Positions 26,008-34,449 of a stretch of DNA of 64,000 nt are shown here, in pieces; position 1 is the first letter of the stretch, and the number at the start of each line of letters is the position of its first letter. Source of the DNA: Planctomycetales bacterium. Its GTDB lineage: Bacteria; Planctomycetota; Planctomycetia; Planctomycetales; Planctomycetaceae. The position numbers and the translations under genes were made by a program. The DNA lies in NCBI GenBank assembly GCA_026400835.1, contig JAPLOA010000055.1, positions 245,574 through 309,573 of the forward strand. The letters are read 5' to 3'. The notes under the pieces were generated by a model. The model made no database searches. It saw only the letters and a program-made list of their open reading frames with translations, and was not told the DNA's origin.

Positions 26008-27294
26008 ATGGGCACAGCAGGTTCCGAACAACAACAACAACAACCTCAGTCGCGGAGGCGACGCAGAATGGTCGCGCGACGCTGGCTTACGTGGTTGATC
26101 GTGCTGGGATGTGTTCTCGTCGGGACAGGCCTGCTGACGTTTCAGGTTTCTCTGTGGCGAGCGAGAGTTGCGATTGAAGACCGTCGCCATTCGGCAGCAG
26201 AGCGATGGCTGAGTGTTGCTCGTTGCTGTGGGCCTGCGAATGGCGAGTGGCATTTTCTCTCCGTGATTGTCAGTCGCAGGGCTGGAGAATTCGAACGCAC
26301 GAAAAGAGAATTGAAGAATGCCTTTGACCTGGGATGGCCCAGTAGTGAACTGGATCGCCAGCAATTGCTCGCTTACGCTCAGACGGGTCAGTTTACGCAG
26401 GTGGGACAGCGCTGGAGTCAGTTGTTTCAGGACGCAGGATCGGACGGTCCGGAACTGTGTCGAGCTTACATCGATTTTCTGATGACTCGATTTCAACTTC
26501 ATGAAGTCGCGGGAATCATTGATGGTTGGCGCAGTGACTTTCCTGATGACCCCGGCCCTTGGGTGATTGAGGGAATGATTTCTGCAAATCAGCTTCTGTG
26601 GTCTGCTGCAGAGTCCGGGTTTCAGAAGGCCGTGGAGCTGGATCCGTCACTCGATGACGCGAGGTTCCGGCTTGCAGAGACGCAGATTCGCCAGTTGAAG
26701 TTCTCTGAAGCGGAGAGCAATCTGCGGCAACTGGCCAAACAGACGCCGGAAGTGATTGCCTCACTGGCCCATTGCATGTCGCAGCAGGGACGGCTCACCG
26801 AAGCGCTGATATCGCTGCAGGCGGCCGCGAAAACTCACCCAAAGAATATTCAGGTTCTGGCAGAACTGGGACGTCTGCAGTTAATGGAGGGCGACTATGC
26901 CAGCGCTCTTTCCGCACTGGAGGAGGCGTTGAAAATTCAGCCGGAAAACACTGAGTTTCGCTATGCCTATGCCCAGGCACTGCGGAACTCGGGGCGAGAA
27001 CAGGAAGCCGTTGAACATTTCGAGCGAGTCAATGAAGCGACTAAAGCTCTCAGGGATCTGGCTCGCCTCACAAGGCAGGTGGTGTCCCATCCGGAAGACA
27101 TCGAAGCTCGTTTCAAAGTGGCTGAGATCACCTGGAAATGGAAGTCTCGACAGGATGGTCTGGCATGGCTTTTGAGCATACTTGATTATGAGCCGACTCA
27201 TCGAGCGACGCATGCTCTGCTGGCGACACACTACTCCGAAGTCGGGGACAAAGATAAGGCAGAGGCTCATGCCAGGATGAGTCATGGAGAATAG
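26008..27294 (+). CDS. Membrane-anchored TPR protein
   Basis: 428 aa. A polar, Gln/Arg-rich start (EQQQQQPQSRRRRR) precedes one transmembrane helix at about 31-50 (WLTWLIVLGCVLVGTGLLTF), giving an N-in topology. Residues about 60-410 are a chain of TPR helical hairpins (AESGFQKAVELDPSLDDARF; LAELGRLQLMEGDYASALSA; YAYAQALRNSGREQEAVEHF), which are protein-interaction scaffolds. It ends six bases before a CRTAC1-family gene; TPR + CRTAC1 pairs are a planctomycete pattern and one is repeated in inverted order at 30994-33900. Likely co-transcribed with the next gene. Confidence 0.85.
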   Translation: MGTAGSEQQQQQPQSRRRRRMVARRWLTWLIVLGCVLVGTGLLTFQVSLWRARVAIEDRRHSAAERWLSVARCCGPANGEWHFLSVIVSRRAGEFERTKRELKNAFDLGWPSSELDRQQLLAYAQTGQFTQVGQRWSQLFQDAGSDGPELCRAYIDFLMTRFQLHEVAGIIDGWRSDFPDDPGPWVIEGMISANQLLWSAAESGFQKAVELDPSLDDARFRLAETQIRQLKFSEAESNLRQLAKQTPEVIASLAHCMSQQGRLTEALISLQAAAKTHPKNIQVLAELGRLQLMEGDYASALSALEEALKIQPENTEFRYAYAQALRNSGREQEAVEHFERVNEATKALRDLARLTRQVVSHPEDIEARFKVAEITWKWKSRQDGLAWLLSILDYEPTHRATHALLATHYSEVGDKDKAEAHARMSHGE

Positions 27295-27299
27295 GGCAC

Positions 27300-29135
27300 G
27301 TGCAGCTCATTAATCAGCAACGAATGCGAAGAGATTCTCAACATGCCGTCTGCGAAAGCGACGACGCAATGGAGGAGCATTCAGGCCTTCAGCATTGCGA
27401 CCACGACTATCGCCGCATCACGGGGAGGATTTGTCTGTACTCCGGAGTGCTGCTTCTTTTCGTCGCTATCGGATGTGCGGATTCTTCAGAAAAAATCACG
27501 GACGAGGCGGTGGCTTCGGTGCAGACTGCACCTCCGTTGCAGAAAGTCGAAAACGCGGGCACGAAAATTCGTTTAACAGAAATCACACCGGACTGCGGAC
27601 TGAATTTTTTGGCTCGGACCGGACAGGAAGACGGCCGATTTACGATACTGGAGAGTCTCGGCACTGGCGTCGCGATCGTTGACCTGGACCGGGATCAGAT
27701 GCTGGATGTCATCACTGTCGGGGGAGGCACGTTTGATCGCAACGGCATTCCTCAGGGCCGGCCGCATGGAATCTTCCGTCAGCGTGGAACTCTGCGGTTT
27801 GATGATATGAGTAGTGACTCAGGACTCTGCAACGATGCTGCCTACTCTCATGGCGTCTCAATTGGCGACTGGGACAATGACGGATTTGAAGATGTCCTGA
27901 TCACTGGGTTTCAGTCAATACGTCTGTTTCGGAACAATGGAGACGGGACATTTGAGGACGTGAGTTCTGCAGTCAGCTTTCCGAACAATGCGTGGTCAAC
28001 CAGTTCTGCTTTTCTGGATGCCGATGGTGACGGAGATCTGGAGTTCTACATCGTGAACTACGTGAACTGGACTCCCGACAATAATCCCGAATGTCAGGTC
28101 AATGGACATCGCGATGTTTGCCCGCCCGGCAGTTTTGATGCGATTTCGGACCTGCTGTACAACAACAATGGAGATGGCAGTTTTCAGCGCATTTCTGAAA
28201 CGTCGGGGCTCAATGAGGGTGGCAAGGGACTGGCTGTGATCTCGGGGGACGTTGATCTGGATGGCGATTCAGATCTTTATGTGGCCAACGACACGAATGC
28301 AAATTTCCTCTACATCAATAATGGCCACGGTGAGTTCACAGATAATGCGCTGGTCGCTGGCTGTGCGTTGGGGCCCACGATGGATGCGGAAGGCAGCATG
28401 GGAGTGGAATTTGCGGACTTCAACAAGGATCGCCTGCCCGACATCTGGGTGTCAAACTATGAGAACCAAAGCTTTGCGATGTATGAGAGTCGCGCTCCCG
28501 GCGTTTTTCAGCATGTCAGTGCCATCAGAGGCATTACGGCGGTTGGGAGGTTGTTTGTTGGGTTTGGTACGGGGGCCTTCGACGCCGACCTTGACGGAGA
28601 TCAGGATATCTATGCCGCCAACGGGCATGTGATGTACGGGGAGCAATCGAAGCCGGCTCTGCAATTGCCTCTCGTCTATGAAAATCTTGATGGTGCGATG
28701 TTTCGCAATGTAGCGCAGCAGACAGGAGATTATGGAACGCAGGTTCACATGGGTCGTGGTGTCGCGTTTGGAGATCTGGATCGTGACGGTCGAACGGATC
28801 TTGCAATTGCACATTCCAATGAACCGTTTTCCATCCTTCACAACACATCATCTACGGATTCAGGCTGGGTTGCCGTGGAACTTATCGGGAGGACAGGGAA
28901 TCGATCGGCTATAGGTGTACACGCGGTAGTCAATGACTCAGTGAGGTTGGTCACTGGTGGTGGCAGTTATCTCTCAGACTCTTCCAACCAGCTCATCTGG
29001 GCCGTCCCCTCGGGAACTAAAACGTCCACGATTGAGGTGATTTGGCCGTCCGGAGTCCGCCAGGTTCAGGACATCTCCACAAACACCGTCAATATTCTTC
29101 GGGAAAGAGTTGAGCAAAAGATTCCTATACGCTAG
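27300..29135 (+). CDS. CRTAC1-family lipoprotein (FG-GAP/VCBS repeats, ASPIC/UnbV)
   Basis: 611 aa with the GTG at 27300; ATG codons at 27324 and 27369 are possible alternative starts. A hydrophobic stretch with lipobox LLFVAIGC near residue 58 indicates a lipoprotein. Calcium-binding FG-GAP/VCBS repeats follow: VAIVDLDRDQMLDVITV, SIGDWDNDGFEDVLITG, FLDADGDGDLEFYIVN, GDVDLDGDSDLYVAND and AFGDLDRDGRTDLAIA. The C-terminal ~80 residues are the ASPIC/UnbV domain (VAVELIGRTGNRSAIGVHAV). Such proteins form secreted seven-bladed propellers; the biological role in planctomycetes is not known. Preceded by a TPR gene and followed by a small lipoprotein and a DUF1559 gene. Confidence 0.88.
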   Translation: MQLINQQRMRRDSQHAVCESDDAMEEHSGLQHCDHDYRRITGRICLYSGVLLLFVAIGCADSSEKITDEAVASVQTAPPLQKVENAGTKIRLTEITPDCGLNFLARTGQEDGRFTILESLGTGVAIVDLDRDQMLDVITVGGGTFDRNGIPQGRPHGIFRQRGTLRFDDMSSDSGLCNDAAYSHGVSIGDWDNDGFEDVLITGFQSIRLFRNNGDGTFEDVSSAVSFPNNAWSTSSAFLDADGDGDLEFYIVNYVNWTPDNNPECQVNGHRDVCPPGSFDAISDLLYNNNGDGSFQRISETSGLNEGGKGLAVISGDVDLDGDSDLYVANDTNANFLYINNGHGEFTDNALVAGCALGPTMDAEGSMGVEFADFNKDRLPDIWVSNYENQSFAMYESRAPGVFQHVSAIRGITAVGRLFVGFGTGAFDADLDGDQDIYAANGHVMYGEQSKPALQLPLVYENLDGAMFRNVAQQTGDYGTQVHMGRGVAFGDLDRDGRTDLAIAHSNEPFSILHNTSSTDSGWVAVELIGRTGNRSAIGVHAVVNDSVRLVTGGGSYLSDSSNQLIWAVPSGTKTSTIEVIWPSGVRQVQDISTNTVNILRERVEQKIPIR

Positions 29136-29173
29136 TATTTTTCGCTTTCCTTCCTCAAAACTTGACAATACCT

Positions 29174-29680
29174 ATGAAACGACTAAACGCCTGCGCCCTG
29201 CTGTTTATGTGGATTCTCGGAGTTTCTGGCTGTGGTGGTGAAGCATCCGATGCTCCGACCGTGGCGAAAGTCTCGGGGACGGTTATGGTCGACGGCAAGC
29301 CTCAGGGCGGCCTGACCGTGGAGTTTCATCCAGACTCAGCGTCTGGGACGAAAGGTCCGATGTCAACAGGCCTGACGGCAGACGATGGTAGCTTTATCCT
29401 CTCAACGTCGACCGGACGAGCTGGTGCTGTGATTGGGAATCATAAGGTTCTTGTGAAGTGCCCATGGAGCTTGACGGGCCGTGCCGGCGATGGTCCCGCT
29501 CCTGTTACCGCAGATGGCTTCGGGTCAGACGCCTCTGGGAAAGCTCCAGCTGCACCACCCGCTCCTAAAAGCGATTGCAATGTCAACATTAAATTTGAGG
29601 ATGCCGGGACTACGCCACTGAAGGCTGTCGTCCCGGCAGAAGGAGTCTCTGATCTCCTGTTGCAGGCGACTGCAGGGTAG
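29174..29680 (+). CDS. Small lipoprotein with carboxypeptidase-regulatory-like (Ig) domain
   Basis: 168 aa from the ATG at 29174. Lipoprotein signal with lipobox GVSGC at about residue 20. The body begins VAKVSGTVMVDGKPQGGLTV, the pattern of transthyretin/carboxypeptidase regulatory-like beta-sandwich domains common in planctomycete lipoproteins; the middle contains a low-complexity APAAPPAPKS stretch. In many planctomycete genomes a small lipoprotein of this type sits directly beside a DUF1559 prepilin-like gene, as here, which suggests a shared envelope role. Function unproven. Confidence 0.75.
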   Translation: MKRLNACALLFMWILGVSGCGGEASDAPTVAKVSGTVMVDGKPQGGLTVEFHPDSASGTKGPMSTGLTADDGSFILSTSTGRAGAVIGNHKVLVKCPWSLTGRAGDGPAPVTADGFGSDASGKAPAAPPAPKSDCNVNIKFEDAGTTPLKAVVPAEGVSDLLLQATAG

Positions 29681-29922
29681 TGCTTCTTCCCGTACTGCGA
29701 TTTTAGCGGAGGGGAAGAAGAGACTGAATGGTTAGCAAATGACGACCGATGGTCCGTCATTAGCCCCCGGAAATTCAGTAGCCCAGCTTTTTGGACGAAC
29801 GTGAGATTGATTGTCATGATTGCATTTCCTCAGGTGTGTTCTGGCTATTGTTGATGTAGTCAGGGTCATCTGTCAGTTGTTGTCTCGCTCTGTTTGTTTT
29901 TCATTCTTCAAGGAGACGTCCC

Positions 29923-30903
29923 ATGAACACCCGTCCTGGCTGGATCCGCCGTGGATTCACACTCATTGAACTTTTGGTCGTAATTGCGATTATCGCAATT
30001 CTGATCGCATTGCTGCTGCCTGCGGTTCAGCAGGCTCGAGAGTCCGCTCGCCGAACGCAGTGCAAGAATAATCTGAAGCAGATTGGTCTTGCGATGCACA
30101 ACTATCATGACACCTATGGACGGTTTCCGCCCGCAGAAGTGCACAAGATTGCATTTCTGAATGGATCGAACAGCGTCTGGGATGACCAGACCAGTAACTG
30201 GGCCGTTTATTTGCTGCCCTATATCGAGCAGGCGAATGTGTATAGCCGAATTGACTTCAGCTACGCATACAACGCGACTACCGGTGCGGGTGGAGCGGCC
30301 ATCGGAAACCGCGCTGCTCTTGGAAATGTGTATCCTGCGTACCTTTGCCCGTCCAATCCGGTCGGAGCCAACCAGAAAAATGGTGGTCTCTATCAGATTA
30401 TGCACTACTTCATTGTTGGCTGGGGTGCACAGGAACCACCGGGTGGTCGAGCTCGCCATCAGTGGGCGATTGGCCAGACTGGAAATCTTCAGCATCGTGG
30501 CGTGTCTTACTACAACTCAGCCACCGGCATCCGTGATATCACCGATGGCACAACCAATCAGATCATGGTTGGCGAAGTTCGTGGGTTCCGGCCGACTTGC
30601 AAGAACTCTATGACCAGCATTCGTGACTGGCGAGGTATGCGGTGGGAAATTTCCACTGGAACGAACATGCCAATCAATGGCGTCCACTTTGATGGAGCTC
30701 AGACACCTGGCGATTGTCCGAACGTCGCCGACCGTGGAACCTGTACAAACTGCCGTTGGGAAAACATGGCCAGCTTCCACACCGGTGGAACACAGGCGGT
30801 CCTTGCCGATGGATCTACTCGCTTCCTGAGCGAAAACATTGACACTGCATTGTTTCAGCGACTGGGATCCATCAGCGACGGTGCTGTCGTTGGTGAATTC
30901 TGA
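29923..30903 (+). CDS. DUF1559 prepilin-like protein
   Basis: 326 aa. The N-terminus is a textbook type IV prepilin/pseudopilin signal: [20 protein letters not shown], with cleavage expected after the Gly and Glu at +5. Next comes the DUF1559 hallmark [20 protein letters not shown] and [19 protein letters not shown]. The C-terminal domain ends with the usual [20 protein letters not shown] block, containing the H-x-GG-x-x-V-x-x-x-DGS motif. Planctomycetes carry dozens of these paralogues; they are thought to be pseudopilin-like surface or envelope proteins. A strong terminator follows. Confidence 0.93.
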   Translation: MNTRPGWIRRGFTLIELLVVIAIIAILIALLLPAVQQARESARRTQCKNNLKQIGLAMHNYHDTYGRFPPAEVHKIAFLNGSNSVWDDQTSNWAVYLLPYIEQANVYSRIDFSYAYNATTGAGGAAIGNRAALGNVYPAYLCPSNPVGANQKNGGLYQIMHYFIVGWGAQEPPGGRARHQWAIGQTGNLQHRGVSYYNSATGIRDITDGTTNQIMVGEVRGFRPTCKNSMTSIRDWRGMRWEISTGTNMPINGVHFDGAQTPGDCPNVADRGTCTNCRWENMASFHTGGTQAVLADGSTRFLSENIDTALFQRLGSISDGAVVGEF

Positions 30904-30937
30904 TCCGGTCTACTGACGCACTGGTGTTTGATCCAAA

Positions 30938-30974
30938 GGGCGACTTCATCAATTGAAGTCGCCCTTTTTGTTTT
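30938..30974 (+). terminator. Rho-independent terminator after the DUF1559 gene
   Basis: Perfect 11-bp stem (30938-30948 with 30954-30964, loop TCAAT) followed by TTTTTGTTTT. It ends the + strand unit and lies between two converging gene pairs; on the - strand it is followed only by a short T run, so bidirectional action is possible but weaker. Confidence 0.9.
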
Positions 30975-30993
30975 AGTATCTACACCTGCCCCG

Positions 30994-32178
30994 TCACTTT
31001 GCATCCAATTTGCTGTTCGTGTCTTCGATCGCCCTCGCACGCCGGATCAACTCTGAATCATCCGGACGCCGCTTCAGGGCTTGATGCAGAAGTTCTAATG
31101 CCTCGTCCCGGCGATTTAACTGCTCCAGCACATAAGCAAGGTCGCTGCGACCTTCAACACTTTCCGGATGATGGCTCAGCAGCTTCCTGAGCCACTCCTC
31201 AGCGTCTGGCCAGTTCGATTCAAGAATCGACAACGCACCCAGTTCACCGAGGAATCGCAAGTTCCCGGGATCGATCGCTATGCCGTCCAGTAATATTCTT
31301 CTGGCCTCGTTGACATCTCCCAATTCCTGCAAAACGATCGCCAGCAGAAGACGGTTGTCAACAAGGTCAGGATGCTTCGCCACGAGCTGAGTCAGTGTTT
31401 GCAAACCCTGCTGATCACCGGCGTTCGCTTGCTCGGCTGCTATTCGACCTCGCCATAAAGGATCTCGACGATAATTCGCGACCGCCGCCAGATCCTTGTC
31501 TTCAATCTCGACGTCTGTGCTTGGCAGGTCAGAGGTCAGGGATGAGTCCTGCGTTCTGTCTGCTGAAGCTTCAGCCAGTATGCGTTGCTCCAGAGTAGTG
31601 GTTTCCAGATAACGGCCATGAATCGTCCCCAGAATGTCCAGAGCGTTCTGCTTCTTTCCTGCTTCAAAACACAGCCTGGCCCTTCGCCAGAGAACGGCTG
31701 GATGCTGGGGAAACTTTTTCTCGGCCAGCATCAGCATTCGCTCATGTTCATCACCACTCTGCAACTCCGCCAGCAAATCGGAGTATCGAATCAGCGCGGC
31801 CAACGAGGGACGTTCCGATTGAGTCACCTGCATCAGAAGTTCAGCCGCCTTTTCTGGTTCCTGCTCCTGAAATCTTAGGGATAGCAAATACTTCCAACGC
31901 ATACGTTCGGGAGCCAACCTGATCGCTGATTCATAGCAGGTGATCGCCTCGCTGTGATACTCATGCGCATCCAGCGCCATGGCATAGTGTCCCCATGCGT
32001 CAGCCGACTTAGGTTTTGATCTGACATCCGCCAGCCGCTCCTTCAAAAACTCGGCCACTTCCGGATAGGCTTGTGACAGCTCTGGCTGAGGCGGTTCAGG
32101 GAGACGGGATATCTCGCTGCAACCAGCCAGCAGGCAGGCAATCGTAGCGGTCAGCCAGAAATTCAACGCCCTGAACAC
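30994..32178 (-). CDS. TPR-repeat lipoprotein
   Basis: 394 aa, GTG start. Lipoprotein signal with lipobox LLAGC at about residue 19. Residues about 45-385 are TPR hairpins (YAMALDAHEYHSEAITCYES; LLLAIVLQELGDVNEARRIL; LAYVLEQLNRRDEALELLHQ). It begins 12 bases after the end of the upstream - strand CRTAC1 gene, forming the same TPR/CRTAC1 pair as at 26008-29135 but in the opposite gene order. Probably an envelope scaffold that interacts with its neighbour; this is inference from linkage. Confidence 0.83.
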   Translation of the reverse strand: MFRALNFWLTATIACLLAGCSEISRLPEPPQPELSQAYPEVAEFLKERLADVRSKPKSADAWGHYAMALDAHEYHSEAITCYESAIRLAPERMRWKYLLSLRFQEQEPEKAAELLMQVTQSERPSLAALIRYSDLLAELQSGDEHERMLMLAEKKFPQHPAVLWRRARLCFEAGKKQNALDILGTIHGRYLETTTLEQRILAEASADRTQDSSLTSDLPSTDVEIEDKDLAAVANYRRDPLWRGRIAAEQANAGDQQGLQTLTQLVAKHPDLVDNRLLLAIVLQELGDVNEARRILLDGIAIDPGNLRFLGELGALSILESNWPDAEEWLRKLLSHHPESVEGRSDLAYVLEQLNRRDEALELLHQALKRRPDDSELIRRARAIEDTNSKLDAK

Positions 32179-32190
32179 AGGTCTGCACCC

Positions 32191-33900
32191 TTAATTTGAA
32201 AGAGATCCCTGACCACGCTCAATGACTATAACACCAGAATCGGCCGGGGTCATAAGAAACTCCTCGGCTCTCAGGTCGCCGTGCGGCCATTTGACACTCA
32301 ACTCCAGCGTCGTTTTACCCCGGGGCATGGCCATGTAGAACTCATCCGCATGACGACTCATGTAACTTTGGCACGGTTGAAATGTCTGATTGACTTTAAT
32401 GCCGGAAGCACTCAGCACAGAGAAGGCAACACCCGGACAACTTCGCTTGCCGAGTTTCGGGTCAACGAATTGCAGTGTGATTCCCCTTCGCACGGGCACG
32501 AAATCATTTCGCAGCACGATGACGGGTTCTCCTGTCGCAGAAATCACCGCATCCGGATCACCGTCGCGGTCAAGATCACCGATTGCAAGTCCACGGGCGA
32601 CGTGAGTTTTGCCGCCAGCAACTTCAAGTGCGTCCCACTTGCCTCCGGGAATCGTTGCCTTGAGCAATTGAATCTCCTGTTGATACGGCCTCCAGAAATC
32701 ATTCGGCGACTGCGGCTTTCCGTCCTGTCGTTTGACTCGACCATTGACGGTCAGCAAGTCACTGACTCCATCCAGATCAAAATCCGTCGCTGCGAGTCCG
32801 AATCCCGTCAACGGACGAGTGGCTGCCAGAATCCCGGTCTCTCGACAGCGATCAATACAGAACCCCTCGTCGTCTCTGCAATACACCGCATGAGATTCAC
32901 CGTCCAGATTTGAAACAACGAGGTCCTCAAGCCCATCATCATTGAAATGTCCCAACGCCAGCCCCATTGATCCCTGGGCGCGCCCCTGGAAATCAAGGTC
33001 GCAACCGAAAAGGCCGGCTTCTTCCCGGAACGACCCCTGTTGATTAATCCACAGCAGATTCGGATGCTGATCACTGGCGACATAAATATCTATCCATTGA
33101 TCGCCGTTCCAGTCCAGTGCCGTTACACCAAGACCAGCGGATAGCTTTTGTGAGATTCCCGTGCCTGTTGACACGTCCTGAAAGGTTGGCTGACGATTTG
33201 AGGACTCCCCTGCTAAATTTCGAAACAACTTATCGGCCGTGGGGGGGAACAGTCCCGGAGTACAAAAGTCCGCATCCCCACCTCCCAGACGCGTACATTC
33301 GCGATGCTGGTAGTCGACATAATTCGTGACAAACAAATCCAGCCAGCCGTCGCGATCATAATCCAGCCAGCAGGCCGATGTGCCCCAGCCCGCACTGATG
33401 AGTCCGCTGGCAGAGGTGACATCACTGAACTCTTTCCCGGACTTGTTCAACCAAAGAGAGTTTGCTCGTTCGGACGTGATACAGAGATCCGGCCACCCGT
33501 CGTTATTCATATCACCCACAGCGATTCCGGCACCGGTGAGTTCCTTGAGTCCCATGGCTTCGGCACATTCCCGGAACTGCCCCACGCTTTCCTGGCTGAA
33601 CAATGCGACATTCGTCGCTTCCGAGTCTTCCGCAACAAACAGCACGTCTAACAAGCCATTGCGATCAAAATCCAGTACAGCACAGCCACAACCAATGATC
33701 GCGGACAACTCATAGTCAGCCGCACCGCGCGGTCGATCCTCGAAACGGATCGCCCATTCCTCTGCTACGTTCGTTAGTGCTGCCGCAGGACGTGCCACTA
33801 CGTCGATCCGCTTCCGGGGAGGCTCGGAAACACCGCCACATCCAGTCAATGAGAGAATCAACCCGGCGAGGAAAAACACGCGTAAGAACATCTGAATCAT
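32191..33900 (-). CDS. CRTAC1-family lipoprotein, second copy
   Basis: 569 aa from the ATG at 33900, which puts a compact lipoprotein signal at the N-terminus (MFLRVFFLAGLILSLTGCGG); an in-frame ATG at 33936 adds 12 residues. FG-GAP/VCBS repeats are clear: CAVLDFDRNGLLDVLFV, AVGDMNNDGWPDLCITS, WLDYDRDGWLDLFVTN, ALDWNGDQWIDIYVAS and AIGDLDRDGDPDAVIS, followed by a C-terminal ASPIC/UnbV-like region (KTTLELSVKWPHGDLRAEEF). It is a diverged paralogue of the protein at 27300-29135, again paired with a TPR protein. Confidence 0.87.
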   Translation of the reverse strand: MIQMFLRVFFLAGLILSLTGCGGVSEPPRKRIDVVARPAAALTNVAEEWAIRFEDRPRGAADYELSAIIGCGCAVLDFDRNGLLDVLFVAEDSEATNVALFSQESVGQFRECAEAMGLKELTGAGIAVGDMNNDGWPDLCITSERANSLWLNKSGKEFSDVTSASGLISAGWGTSACWLDYDRDGWLDLFVTNYVDYQHRECTRLGGGDADFCTPGLFPPTADKLFRNLAGESSNRQPTFQDVSTGTGISQKLSAGLGVTALDWNGDQWIDIYVASDQHPNLLWINQQGSFREEAGLFGCDLDFQGRAQGSMGLALGHFNDDGLEDLVVSNLDGESHAVYCRDDEGFCIDRCRETGILAATRPLTGFGLAATDFDLDGVSDLLTVNGRVKRQDGKPQSPNDFWRPYQQEIQLLKATIPGGKWDALEVAGGKTHVARGLAIGDLDRDGDPDAVISATGEPVIVLRNDFVPVRRGITLQFVDPKLGKRSCPGVAFSVLSASGIKVNQTFQPCQSYMSRHADEFYMAMPRGKTTLELSVKWPHGDLRAEEFLMTPADSGVIVIERGQGSLSN

Positions 33901-34449
33901 CTGAGCCCCAAACCCCCACGTTGGTCGCGAATTCATTCTCGAAAATCGGCCTTTGTAATCGTAACTGCGTCAACGTGTAGCAGTCTTCGGGTTGGGACTA
34001 AATCGACAGTTTGTCAGGCGCAGTGGAAAAGTCAGCTCAATACAGCGGTCGCGAGGCCATCAACAATACAACACCCGTGGTGAAGACGGAGACATTTCAT
34101 ACTCATCGGCGAGGTTCCTCTGTCGTCGCGAGTGTAGTCGCGGCTGATTGTCAAAGTAGGTCCTTTCTGCCGGAAAGAACTTTTGCCGCAAGGCGAATAC
34201 TGTGCGCAATTCACTTCAGGATACCGGCCCGGCTCGTAGATTGACGTGCACGCAGGTCGCGGCAAGCCGCCAAGTCCCCCTCGGCAAGGAGGACCTGCCG
34301 AAATCCCCGAGTGCACCCAGTCGCTGCAAGAGCCAACCCCGTGTTTGCTGATGACGATGGCCTACTGTAGAGTGGTGCAGAAAGACAGTCAACGACCACA
34401 AAACACATTACCGCATGACATCAGATCACGGTCAACCCGGAGTCACTCC
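33901..34449. repeat. Spacer upstream of hsdM with dispersed repeat (copy 3)
   Basis: About 550 bases without a convincing gene. 34132-34154 (GTGTAGTCGCGG, then CTGATTGTCAA) matches 21888-21910 with two differences, and 34288-34306 (GGAGGACCTGCCGAAATCC) nearly matches 3483-3502. The two halves here are separated by about 130 bases, as if they were the ends of one element. The hsdM promoter must lie near the right end, but no clear hexamers stand out. Confidence 0.55.
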
